Part shown: positions 45,425 to 55,859 of the stretch, piece after piece
How the letters are laid out: each line of letters begins with the position of its first letter
How positions within the stretch are numbered: position 1 is the first letter of the stretch
The notes under the pieces: generated by a model
Seen by the model: the letters and a program-made list of their open reading frames with translations, nothing else
The model's database searches: none
Told to the model about the DNA's origin: nothing
Translations under genes and position numbers: made by a program
Source: Odontocerum albicorne
Lineage: Eukaryota > Arthropoda > Insecta > Trichoptera > Odontoceridae
Length of the DNA stretch: 64,000 bases
Assembly: GCA_949825065.1 (NCBI GenBank)
Contig: OX463841.1
Location: forward strand, 18,608,479-18,672,478
Direction of reading: 5' to 3'

Positions 45425-45875
45425 ATTATTTGACATGAACAAAATATATAATGTGTTCATATGTCTACTTAGGATGTATTTTTTCACAAGTATAATAATT
45501 AACTTGTAAGGCGGCGCAAGAAAATTCAAAATCAGAAAAGGGACACTGAAAGCGAATGAGCGTCTCCAGAACAAAAAAACGATTGCGAAAATCTTAACCA
45601 ACCTCAGATGTTTTGATGAAAGAGAGAAGAGAAATATTTTTTTCTTGTTAATATTGTCACCTTAAAGAACTTCATTTTTCCATTATGTTTTTCCCGTTTT
45701 CGCAACATTATTAAAAAAAAATGGACATTGCATTGTAATTAGTTGGACAGAAAAGGTGTAGAACGAGAGCTCTTTAATACCATATTTTTTTTTAATATTG
45801 TCTATCTTGGTAATTGAGTGTGTTAAGAAATATCTGTATATATTAAGAGGAGAATAATATCACTTTCTAAAACAA
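45425..45875. other. AT-rich sequence, nothing recognised
   Basis: No features seen. Confidence 0.4.
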
Positions 45876-45882
45876 ATATTCA

Positions 45883-46072
45883 TGGCCAAAATCGAGGGTG
45901 GACATGATAGGACGCGCCTGTCCGGGCTACGCATTATTCGTGAATGGATAGGTATCAAAACCGTTGAGGGACTGTTCTGTGTCGCCAAAGACAGAGATAT
46001 TTTCTTAAGAATGGTCGCCAACGTCAGGAGGGGTAGGACACGGTACATAATGAAGAAGAAGAATGATGTACT
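45883..46072 (+). mobile_element. LINE 3' end (AKDR...VANVRRG type)
   Basis: The plus frame reads LSGLRIIREWIGIKTVEG, then AKDRDIFLRMVANVRRGRT, followed by AATGAAGAAGAAGAATG. The ending of a protein in KDR(x)nVANVRRG with a GAAGAAGAAG tail is usual for a group of arthropod non-LTR elements. It differs from the RWFGH family. Confidence 0.75.
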
Positions 46073-46431
46073 TAAGTCGAAAATTTATTTTATATTTATT
46101 ATACGATAGTTTTCGACCAAAGTTTGGATATCCCGAAGTCTTTTTCCATTTGCTGGTTTCCAATACCAATTATTTGGAACGCTTCTTTTACCAAATCGGT
46201 TCCGATAAAGAACTGAGAAACATTAAAATACCATGTTTAATATTAGATTCTGGCAAATGCAGCTAACTAAATTGCTAAATTAATTTCGCTAACTGAGGTT
46301 TCCTGAGAGGGTAGAATTTAAATGATGCGTATTATAGAATTCAACTCCCTCAATTGTCTTGCACCGCATTACGGGAAATATCTATGAGTTAGGCATACCG
46401 AAGATGTGCTTCACTGAAACCAGACGAGTCT

Positions 46432-46631
46432 NNNNNNNNNNNNNNNNNNNNNNNNNNNNNNNNNNNNNNNNNNNNNNNNNNNNNNNNNNNNNNNNNNNNN
46501 NNNNNNNNNNNNNNNNNNNNNNNNNNNNNNNNNNNNNNNNNNNNNNNNNNNNNNNNNNNNNNNNNNNNNNNNNNNNNNNNNNNNNNNNNNNNNNNNNNNN
46601 NNNNNNNNNNNNNNNNNNNNNNNNNNNNNNN
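46432..46631. other. Assembly gap (200 N)
   Basis: Exactly 200 N, the same length as the first gap, so probably a placeholder. Frames drawn across it are meaningless. Confidence 0.97.
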
Positions 46632-46784
46632 TGTTTTTTAATTAGTAATTTTAATTCCACATCTCTTTATAAAACTTTTGAAACAGATTTCATCATCAAG
46701 GATTGAATATTATCACAATCTCTCGAGTACATATGTGGTTGTTCCGATATGAAATTAATCACTGATCCGCACAAAACATTTCGG

Positions 46785-47190
46785 TTTTGGTTCAGTGGTC
46801 CGTTGCGAATTGTCTCACCACAATGTTTGGAGCAGACGTTCCTCTGCCTAGGAACATTCCTCTACACTGCGGCTGGGCCTCACAATCTGGTCGCGTGTCA
46901 CACTCTGCACTCTGGTCCGCCCGGCCAACATGCTAACCGCCATCAACAGCAGCATCGCTCAAACAAAGTACGCGGGTATAGAAATGCAGTTGATTCATCG
47001 GCACAAAGGCCTGCTGCAGTTTGCACCATGCACGCCTGGAGGCGATGCCCAAAAATATCCATACTTGTTTACTCGCTGCAGTTCTGTAACACCTGCGCGC
47101 CTAGCCGTGTGGTGTCGACATTCGCCAACGCTTGATGCAGACTTCTCTTACAGTGTTGTGGCCTGGCCCGATGAGCTCACATTACCTCTC
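46785..47190 (+). other. GC-richer block, candidate exon, unidentified
   Basis: Balanced composition and two long overlapping plus frames: one starting at 46749, one containing VTLCTLVRPANMLTAINSS and then AGIEMQLIHRHKGLLQF. An acceptor-like TTTTGGTTCAG lies at 46787-46797. Neither protein is recognised and no donor was convincing. It could be an exon, a decayed retrocopy or an unknown transposon. Confidence 0.35.
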
Positions 47191-47229
47191 GCTGAAGCCA
47201 TGTTATACATATATACACATCTCTGCTAA

Positions 47230-47570
47230 TGGAATTTCTGTATAAACACGTACCAAAGACAAACTGCGCAGCCGCATACCTTTTCGTCGAGAAATCTCTT
47301 ATCTCTTTGCCTATCTTATGTATTTATCTTCAGCCAAAGGTCTTGGAAGATATTAAATAGTTTTAAGATACCTACTCCCGTACTAGTGTATTGAAAAAAG
47401 ATTAAAAAATTTTATTCCTTCCTTTAATGATGTTTGATATGCCATAAATATATAATAAACGGTCCCTCCATCGTTTTATCTGTTATGAAATATTTGAGGA
47501 TTTGTTACAAGTATTGAATAAAATATTTTTTTAAATAAATGAGACCATTAAATACGCAGAATATGTGGTG
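47230..47570. other. AT-rich sequence, nothing recognised
   Basis: No features seen. Confidence 0.4.
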
Positions 47571-47574
47571 TGTC

Positions 47575-47885
47575 GATGTATGATAACATAAGAAATGTAA
47601 TTACTAAGGGTGAATGTCAAATGAAAAAGAGCACGTTGAGGTGGTTCGGACATGGTAACGAAATATTAACTAAATAAATGTATAATGCGGCATAAGTGGG
47701 AGTCGAGTAAAAAAATGATCGAGAAAAGTATGGTTTGGCCAAGTGGATGAAATTTTTTAAGAAGGAAAGGTAAGGTGTAAGATAAATTGAGGGAACTGTA
47801 AGAAAGTCGAAGAAAGCAAACCGTGATAGAAAGCTTGGTCCTCTATATTCTTTACCTCCTTTAATGACGTGATGGTATGTACGAG
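47575..47885 (+). mobile_element. LINE (RTE-like) 3' end
   Basis: GTTGAGGTGGTTCGGACATG (R-W-F-G-H), AAAGTATGGTTTGGCCAAGT, GGAAAGGTAAGGTG and the tail GACGTGATGGTATGT. Its tail carries an octamer (47880) that the aligned copy near 29866 lacks. Confidence 0.8.
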
Positions 47886-47968
47886 TAGTATGCATATTTT
47901 TTACGTTTATAAAATTTGGACGTCCTCTTCCAATACTATATATAATACAAAATAACTAAAAATATGTA

Positions 47969-49252
47969 ACACATCAATCAATAAGTCCCGGGACTAACTA
48001 CTAAAACAACATTTGTTTGCCAAAATTCTTCTTTATTCATCAACATAGTCTTCTTCAAGAGCGATACATTCATTCAACGCTTTCTTAACTTTTCTATGCC
48101 AGCCGTGTAGAACGATTTATCTTTGGTTTCAAAATAGGCGTTAGTTTCGGCTATCACTTCTTCATTGGAGCCAAATCTCTTTCCTGGAGCATCTTTTTGA
48201 GGTCTGCGAACAGCCAATAGTCGCTGGGGGCCAAATCTGGAGATACGGTGGGTGCGGAAGCAATTCGAAGTTCAACTCATGCAATTTGGCCATCGTTACC
48301 ATAGACTTGTGACACGGTGCATTGTCCTGATGAAAGAGAACTTTTTTCTTTTTCATATGGGGCCGTTTTTGCAATTTCTGCCTTCAAACGCTCCAATAAC
48401 GCTATGTAATATTCGCTATTTATGGTTTTCCCTTTTCAAGGTGATCGATAAATATTATACCATGCGCATCCCAAAATATGGAGGCCATAACCTTCCCGGC
48501 CGACTGTTGAGTTTTTGGTCGCTTCGGTTGACTCTCACCGGCTGCTCTCCACTCAGCTGACTGCCGATTTGATTCCGGAGTATAGTGGTGGATCCAAGTT
48601 TCATCCATTGTCACATACCGATGCAAAAACTCCTGTTTATTTCGCGTAAACAGTGCCAAACAGCGCTCTAAATCATCGATGCGTTGTTGTTTCTGTTCCA
48701 TTGTGAGCAAACGCAGCACCCATTTCGAAAAAAGCTTTTTCATGACCAAATGTTAATGCAAAATAGTGTAAACACTACCAAATGATATCTTCAGGATGTC
48801 AGCTACCTCACGCAACTTTACTTTGTGATTTTCCATCACGATTTTGAGTTTTTTTTTATGTTTTCTGGTGTAACAGCCTCAATTGGACAACCAGAGCGTT
48901 CAGCATAATTTGTGTCTGTAAGACCGCGTTTGAAATCAGCATACCACCGACAAATGGTTGTTTTCGACGGAGCAGAGTCCGGATAACACTTTTCAACCCA
49001 TCGCTGAGTTTGAACGGTATTTTTACCATTAAGAAGCAATGTTTTATCAACACACGAAATTCGTTTTTTTTCATGTTTTGAAAACAGCAAAAGTAGCGTC
49101 ACTAAAACCACTGTAACTCAATGACACAATGTCGGAATGTCATGAAAGTTTAACACGTAACTTCTAAAGTTTGGTACTAACTGAGAATGGTATGGATTTG
49201 TTATTAGAGGCGCCATCTGTTGGTTAGTCCCAGAACTTATTGATCGATATGT
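47969..49252 (-). mobile_element. Full-length mariner element B (irritans-like)
   Basis: Both terminal repeats are present: ACACATCAATCAATAAGTCC at the left and, as complement at the right, ACATATCGATCAATAAGTTC. TA flanks each side (47967-47968 and 49253-49254). The length of 1284 bp is normal for a mariner. The transposase frame is broken (next entry), so this copy is inactive, but its completeness suggests it inserted fairly recently. Confidence 0.93.
48140..49111 (-). pseudogene. mariner transposase (element B), disrupted
   Basis: Minus strand in order: a frame from 49111 with WVEKCYPDSAPSKTTICRWY and DFKRGLTDTNYAERSGCP (DNA-binding region), then a frameshift near 48850 and a stop near 48753. 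The frame 48749-48420 has VTMDETWIHHYTPES (first catalytic aspartate) and GKVMASIFWDAHGI. The frame 48374-48162 has LFHQDNAPCHKS (second aspartate). A single-base loss just after HPPY shifts the frame before the third aspartate. The family usually has about 345 residues and a DD34D triad. Confidence 0.9.
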
Positions 49253-49333
49253 TATTTCGTAGATTCGATATTTTTACTTATACTCAAATTATCTTCAAAA
49301 TAAAACGTTTTATTTATTTTTTAATATTTAATT

Positions 49334-49808
49334 GTTTGCATAAACATAATCTTACTTTTTCAACATACAAAAATAAAAAAATCGGTTACTTGAATATCTC
49401 AAGGTTTTAACATTCTTATGAAATGACTGTTTACATAAACATAATCGTACCTTTTCAACATACAAAAATAATAAAATCGGTTACTTGAATATATCAAGTC
49501 TTTAACATTCTTACGAAATGACTGTTTACAGAACATAATCTTACCTTTTCAACATACAAAAATAAAAAAAAACGGTTACTTGAATATATCAAGGCTTTAA
49601 CATTCTTACGAAATGACTGTTTACATAAACATGATCTTACCTTCTCAACATACAAAAATAAAAAAATCGGTTACTTGAATATCTCAAGGTTTTAACATTC
49701 TTATGAAATGACTGTTTACATAAACATAATCTTACCTTTTCAACATACAAAAATAAAAAAATCGGTTACTTGAATATCTCAAAGTTTTAAGATTTTTATA
49801 AAAAGACT
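49334..49808. repeat. 95-bp tandem repeat, five copies
   Basis: The unit starts GTTTACATAAACATAATCTT and contains AAAAATCGGTTACTTGAATA and CATTCTTATGAAATGACT. Copies differ by single bases and small indels; the last decays after AAAGTTTTAAG. Confidence 0.93.
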
Positions 49809-49809
49809 G

Positions 49810-50095
49810 ATGTTTTTTTTTCAAAATATAAGTTATTTTTTACAAAATTTACAAATATGATTTCAATGTAGTCAGCATTTGACACATAATATATCTATAG
49901 TACAAAACTGTTTACGGAGGATGTACGTACATCTGTGAAACTAATATATATTTCACACACGCTCCTTTCAAGATCAGGCGCCTCCCGATATACATTGCTG
50001 TTAAACTGACCTAGTTCATTCCATACTGAGATAAGCTGAACCAATCAAGAATGCTTCTGCTTAAATACTCGTATGTGTACCATAGATACTAAATC
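49810..50095. other. AT-rich sequence, nothing recognised
   Basis: Octamer at 50066; otherwise nothing seen. Confidence 0.35.
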
Positions 50096-50099
50096 ACAA

Positions 50100-50790
50100 A
50101 TTATGTTCACACCAGTGATCTTTACTCCACCATGTATAATCTATCAATCACGTATATTTTCAATAAAATCTGTGAATCTTCTAATGTGTACAATTTCTTC
50201 GGTATCTCTAACTCTTCCTTTTTTCAAAAATGTACTCACTTGATCCGATCATATTATCTTTTACAGTACTTTCCCACGACAGCGACTGACATTTGTCAAA
50301 TCCGTATATGTTTTATCAGTATTTCGTCACTTACTTTTTCAACATGTCCAATCTACCTCAAACTGCTCTTCTTCATTATACTTATAACATCAGTCTTTGG
50401 TTAATACTCGTGAATTCTTAATGACTACATTCCGTATTTCACTCCACATATTCTTCTCAGTGAATGCATTTCTAGACTATTTCTTTGCCTCCTTTCATTA
50501 TTTTTCCACGTCGGCGTTTCACTCCCATATGTATAAATTGTCACTGATATACTTTTATGAACAATCATCTTAGGAGATTTTATACTTTTCATTTCAAGTA
50601 TATTTATTTTAATGCCTCATTAACTTTGTAACCTATCGCAATACGCCGTTCAAAGGCTTTTGCAACTCTTCCATCTGAGAATATACTATCCAAATAGAAC
50701 TCTATCGCTCTAATCTTTCATTCTTCACCCGAGCGACAAATTTATTTGTCTTATCATATAATAAATTTGTCAAAAATCAAAATAAATTTG
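50100..50790 (-). mobile_element. LINE (RTE-like) 3' half, decayed
   Basis: CCATGTATAATCTATC (tail), CAACATGTCCAATCTACCTC, CATTCCGTATTTCACTCC, GTGAATGCATTTCTAGAC and CGTTTCACTCCCATATG follow the order seen in other minus-strand copies. Confidence 0.65.
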
Positions 50791-50794
50791 GTTT

Positions 50795-51350
50795 GATATA
50801 ATATATAAAGTGGATACAAGATTCTTCCTTGATACACTATGTTATTTTTTATCCATTTTGTACGGATTTATCCTGTTACACAAATAGTTAACAATATTCA
50901 CAACTCTCTTAGACCAATAACTACGGTAGTAAAATAAGTCTCATAGTTTTTTTCGTATCTTGACGTCAATTTAAGCTCAACATATGTACGTAGTTTTAGC
51001 ATTTATAAATTATGTTGGTCGGTCTTAAGTCAGAAAAACTTCTGTAGTTAAACTTGTATGTTACTCGGGTGGTTTTTGCTCTACACAATCGTATCACCGT
51101 AGACGGCATTCTCGCAACTACTATAGTCAGCAATTTCTCCCATGCCTTGGCAAGAAGTATTGAATCCGCGACCATTCTCACCACGGACTCAATCCGTTTG
51201 CCTAAAACCTCACATGTACATTTTTTCACTGAATTTCCGTACTTCGTCATATAGCTTATGCCACTCTTCATATCATGGACTGGTAGTAATAAGCCGTTCT
51301 GCTGGTGTATGACTAAACTGGTGATAGAATTATGGAAATAAATAATCTTA
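50795..51350 (-). other. Unidentified, possibly LINE coding remnant at 51000-51300
   Basis: The minus frame at 50996-51469 includes VHDMKSGISYMTKYGNSVKK and EVLGKRIESVVRMVADSILL. It looks protein-like and helical but is not recognised. The codons nearest its start overlap the neighbouring LINE tail, so the stated start is not real. A decayed retrotransposon segment is the likeliest source. Confidence 0.35.
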
Positions 51351-51354
51351 ATAA

Positions 51355-52190
51355 AATACATACCACGACGCCGTGTTCCTTCCATAGTAGGAGGAGAGAA
51401 CAGATCACCATACTTTTCTATCCAAGCAGACAACTTTTGCTTCTCCTCCACATTCGTACATCTCGTCATGCAGTCTTTTATTATTCATACTTCTCAGTTT
51501 ACCTTCTTTCAAAATCTGATCGATCCAGTAATTGATCCAGTCATGTTTTTCTCAGTTTACCTCTTCCAGGCACACTTTGCACTTCGGACTTACTCGTATA
51601 TACTCGCTTAGTCATTATTCTTTCGTTATTCATTCTCTCCACATGTCCAAATCATCTTTAACCTTCTTTTTTCATCTTATTTTAAACGTCATTTTTTATC
51701 CATGCATTCATTTCTGACGTCTTCATTCCACCTATTTTCATACATTGACACTCCACAGTTTTTTTCATAGTGCATGCATCTCCGCAGTATTAATCTTATT
51801 TTTAACCTTCTTCTCTCAGGTCTAAGTTTCACTTCCATACGTCAAGGTGGGCACCAACACATTATTATGTATTGTCATTTTTGCTACTTTTGCATTTTTT
51901 GACACTACAATAAATGACACTACAATAAATAACAATACGAGTATATTGTTGCCAGTCAGTCGGTTATTTTTTTAACAAACCTCCCAACGTTTGATATTTC
52001 AGACACTTCTTTCTAAGTGGTGAACTGTAAAGAAATATATTCGATTACCTTGGCATATCTGGCTATACAGAGCCCAAAGTTATGTTGCATTCAATTTTCA
52101 AGTCGTTATTATTGGATGTTGTGACAATGTCATTACTTACACATATATCAATTTTCGTTTAAGACTTCTTAAAAATCGAAAAGGATAAAA
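51355..52190 (-). mobile_element. LINE (RTE-like) 3' half
   Basis: Begins AATACATACCACGACGCCGT, with GTAGGAGGAGAGAACAG. It is parallel to 19573-20440 and, at its start, to 55190-55520. It shows TCTCCACATGTCCAAATCAT and CAAGGTGGGCACCAACAC. It carries one copy of the sequence expanded fourfold at 20301, and octamers at 51591 and 51936. Confidence 0.8.
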
Positions 52191-52339
52191 CAGATTCAAT
52201 CTAGTAAGGACGCTTCACTTCCATAAATCAAGGAATAAAATGGGACATAATATTTACACGCTTGGTATATTTTAGCGTAAACTAACTTTTTAAGTCTGAG
52301 TGTGCACTCCTACACAAGGTGTTGGAGTGAACACTCAGA

Positions 52340-52505
52340 ACAGGCTGAAGACATAAATATTGGACGACAATGAATGAACAATGACACTATCCGCGTTGCC
52401 GGTGCTGGATAGAGAAGAATTGACCCCCGCGCGGTCGACAGAGAAAAATAGTGTGATATTGAAAGGCCTATGTCCAGCAGTAGACGCAATCGAGCTAGTA
52501 ATGAT
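52340..52505 (+). mobile_element. Lepidopteran LINE 3' end (GGCCTATGTCCAGCAGT type)
   Basis: GAGAAGAATTGACCCCCGCG is followed by GAAAGGCCTATGTCCAGCAG and TAGACGCAATCG, the 3' end of a non-LTR family very widespread in Lepidoptera. This is the strongest hint to the host order. Confidence 0.75.
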
Positions 52506-52509
52506 AAAC

Positions 52510-52975
52510 TTGTAAATGTTTTAAACTTTTAAATCGCCATCGAGCAGCGTTCAAAATTTTGTATCATCTCAATGAATAGACTTTTACGTTATCTGCCTTC
52601 CGCAAGTATCCGTCAAATAAAACTACCAGTTTGTCTCTTATCATCACTCCATCAAAATTGAAGTTTATCTACATCACTTTTTACACCTTTATTTATTATT
52701 AGTTATAGATTTTCTTTCATTTCATGTGTTCTTCTTTAGCTTTATACGTGAGGCACAGTTATATGTCACTCCAACAAAAGTGGACTGATGAGTTTTTACC
52801 ATCCCCCTCGGAAAGAGTATAGCGGACAATCCCCCTTAATGTGAGCGGCGGTGTGCATCACCCTATAGATCTATAAAGAGGGTTAGACCAATCCCTATTT
52901 GTGCAAGAAGCGAGCGCTGCATCAATGACTGCATGGCGCATAGTATTGAATTAAGCAGAACTTAAAATAGAAAGT
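52510..52975. other. Unrecognised sequence
   Basis: Nothing identified. Confidence 0.35.
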
Positions 52976-52981
52976 AAAACT

Positions 52982-53080
52982 TAATCCCGGTTGAGTGCAA
53001 AAAAAAACCTTTTGCACTTGATTTTATCTGTCTTTATTAATATTTCGGTGAAATTTTCCTCTGTAGACGAATCCTTATCG
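52982..53080 (+). repeat. 99-bp repeat, first of an inverted pair
   Basis: TAATCCCGGTTGAGTGCAAA to GACGAATCCTTATC. It is almost exactly the reverse complement of 59262-59360. Within it GAGTGCAAAAA and CTTTTGCACTT form a small inverted repeat at one end, as a transposon end might. Confidence 0.85.
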
Positions 53081-53084
53081 GTCA

Positions 53085-53415
53085 GATTCCATAGAGGTCA
53101 CGTTGGTCTCGGCTCATTCCAGATATCGACGCAACATGATTATACTCGTATCCATACCTATAGTTGGATTCGTTGAAAACTACTTTCCAACATTATATAT
53201 GTAATTTTAATCGTATGTTAATGACTAACAAGCGAATAAGCTATTTTTGGTAGGCAATTATTTTTCGTTTATTATACTCAATAAACCCACGTTATATATC
53301 GGGGTTTACAGTTTAATTACTTACTAAACTGTAAAGCTTAAAATCAAATCACGTACTTATGTTTTTCTGCCGTTTTCAATTTATTTTTTGGAACGATATT
53401 TGAAAGGGAAGGGAA
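53085..53415. other. AT-rich sequence, nothing recognised
   Basis: Octamer at 53143 only. Confidence 0.35.
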
Positions 53416-53419
53416 GCGT

Positions 53420-53775
53420 GTACACTTATGGAAGTAATGCTCAAACGCCTTAAAGTATTTGAGATGTGAATTTACAGAAACAAGTCAGTTGGATGAATAG
53501 AGTGCGAAATGACGGAGAGGTTAGGATGCATACAAAATGAGTTTATTAGCAATATAACAGTGCGGAAGCTACAATATTTCGGACATTTGGTATGTCGTCT
53601 TGAGAAATATCAATTACTATATTTAAGCCAGTGAGGAACATCAAGGTCCTGGAAGGTAGCGAATATTATGATTGAAGAATCTGTGACAGTGGTTGAATAA
53701 CATCTGTGCAGTTATTCCAAGCAGAAAACATCCTAATTCAGTAGTTGGATAATAACTACAAGAAGAAGAATTATA
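53420..53775 (+). mobile_element. LINE C-terminal fragment (RKLQYFGH type)
   Basis: The plus strand encodes QNEFISNITVRKLQYFGHLV, then LEKYQLLYL and decayed GTSRSWKVANIM. This matches the C-terminal pattern of another insect non-LTR family, distinct from the RWFGH one. Stops throughout. Confidence 0.6.
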
Positions 53776-53779
53776 TTTG

Positions 53780-54105
53780 ATGGACTTTTTTGAAAGGATA
53801 AATACACAATTTTAACTGACGCATGAGATAATTTACAAGCAGCAAGAATAAACGAATGCCGAGGTCTTCAGAATCAGATTTTTTTCAGCCAAATGACTTT
53901 TAAGATGCAAATCGATATGTCGCTTGTGTCATGTCCACGAGTGAACTTTGTTTCGGTACAGACGAAAAATGACAAAGGGCTGATGTTTAGCTCAATGAAG
54001 TCATTAGTGATCACATTGTTAGTTATTCCCGAAATAAATCAAGTTTTGTTTGAGGTTCAGTTCAACGTTAGTTATCACACTGTAAATTATCGTCGAAATT
54101 AGACG
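53780..54105. other. Unrecognised sequence
   Basis: A 69-codon plus frame (53893-54102) has no recognisable domain. Confidence 0.35.
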
Positions 54106-54110
54106 ATAAT

Positions 54111-54655
54111 GGACGTTGTGTTATGTACTCGTAATGTTCAGCTCAGTGATGCAAGGCACTGATAAGAGATCACATTGTACATTAGATTAAAACATAAGGT
54201 TTATGGACGGTGTGTTACTCGTAATGTTCAGCTCAGTGATGCAAGGCACTGATAAGAGATCACATTGTACATTAGATTAAAACATAAGGTTTATGGACGG
54301 TGTGTTACTCGTAATGTTCAGCTCAGTGATGCAAGGCACTGATAAGAGATCACATTGTACATTAGATTAAAACATAAGGTTTATGGACGGTGTGTTACTC
54401 GTAATGTTCAGCTCAGTGATGCAAGGCACTGATAAGAGATCACATTGTACATTAGATTAAAACATAAGGTTTATGGACGGTGTGTTACTCGTAATGTTCA
54501 GCTCAGTGATGCAAGGCTCTGATAAGAGATCACATTGTACATTAGATTAAAACATAAGGTTTATGGACGGTGTGTTACTCGTAATGTTCAACTCAGTGAT
54601 GCAAGGCACTGATAAGAGATCACATTGTACATTAGATTAAAACATAAGGTTTATG
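54111..54655. repeat. 90-bp tandem repeat, six copies
   Basis: The unit starts GGACGGTGTGTTACTCGTAA and ends AAACATAAGGTTTAT. The copies are nearly identical. Every unit includes one TACTCGTA octamer (54126, 54216, 54306, 54396, 54486 and 54576), so the octamer was present before the amplification. Confidence 0.97.
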
Positions 54656-54659
54656 AATT

Positions 54660-55185
54660 ATTATTCACTGTGCATTTAATTTCGATTGGATTCGACGTTT
54701 CAGGCTGACCACACAGTTCGTCCTCATGATTCACACGTTCAATGCATGCATGCAGAGTTATCTACTAAAAATTATGACAAACAGTAAGCTATAATTCGAA
54801 AAAAAAAAACATTTAACATTTGTTCTATAACATCTGCGAAACACCCAAAAAATCACGTTGTACATTATTTCCGAAAATAGACTAAAAATGACCAACTATT
54901 GATTGATGCAGTAATATACCGATTAGTTATCAGTTATCAATAACAGTATATCCTCCTCGAAATTAGAGGAAAAAGGACAAAATGTTGATGATCAGCCTAT
55001 AAATGTTATGCCCTGATTAGTGATTACAATGTAAATTATCCTCCTTACTCAAGCCTTTGCCTCTTTGTAATTCGGATTGACCAATTATTTTAATGGACTA
55101 CTTAATTACAGATAGTCGTATATATTCAAAAGAGATTCGACCCACAAAATAAAAATTTTGTTTATTGAAAATATCAAAATTTTAT
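54660..55185. other. AT-rich sequence, nothing recognised
   Basis: No features seen. Confidence 0.4.
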
Positions 55186-55189
55186 TAAA

Positions 55190-55520
55190 TACGTACATAT
55201 CATCACGCCGTGTCCCTTGCGGGGTAGGGATAGGGAAAAAATATCCATACTTGTCTAGGCAAGCGTACAACTTTCGCCTCCTCGAAATTCATGCATCTCG
55301 TCATGCATAATATGCTATTATTCATATTATTCACTTAACCTTTGTTTAAAATTTGATCCATTTGGTCCAGTCACGTTTTTCTCGGTTTATCTCATCTAAG
55401 CATGCCTTGCACTTCTGACTTGTATACTCGCTTAGTCACTCTTTCATAATTCATTCTCTCCACATGTCCAAACCATCTCAAAGCTCCTTTCTTCATTTTA
55501 CTTAAAATATTGTTATTACG
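55190..55520 (-). mobile_element. LINE (RTE-like) 3' end
   Basis: CATATCATCACGCCGTGTCC with GGGGTAGGGATAGGG at the start. The complement contains the R-W-F-G-H segment (CCACATGTCCAAACCATCTC), and GACTTGTATACTCGCTTAGT aligns with the copies at 19790 and 51585. Confidence 0.8.
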
Positions 55521-55524
55521 AATA

Positions 55525-55855
55525 TCATATTATATGCTTTTATATATTATATTTTATCATATTATATTTTGTTTGTATGTTAGTTTGTAAGTGTATGCAT
55601 CAAAAAGTTCAACAAATGATCGAGTTGTTTAGTTTTTCCACAAATGAGAATAATGTGCCTATTTGTCATTTTGAAATACGTAAGTATTAAGAAAATGCTT
55701 GTGTACTCTATACCATTTTCAACAAAGTTCTTTTCTTCCGTATCCTTGAATATATTTTCTGCCATGCCCGTAAATGACAACTGAATCTGTTGTAATCGTT
55801 GAGAGAATATATTTTTTGCTGAGTACTAAGAAGCTCCGAACGTGGGCGTTTCTTT
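55525..55855. other. AT-rich sequence, nothing recognised
   Basis: No features seen. Confidence 0.35.
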
Positions 55856-55859
55856 ATTG

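Noticed and set aside
49334..49808. CRISPR-like array
   Set aside because: Tandem repeat without spacers.
54111..54655. CRISPR-like array
   Set aside because: The units are contiguous identical tandem repeats without unique spacers, in a eukaryotic genome.
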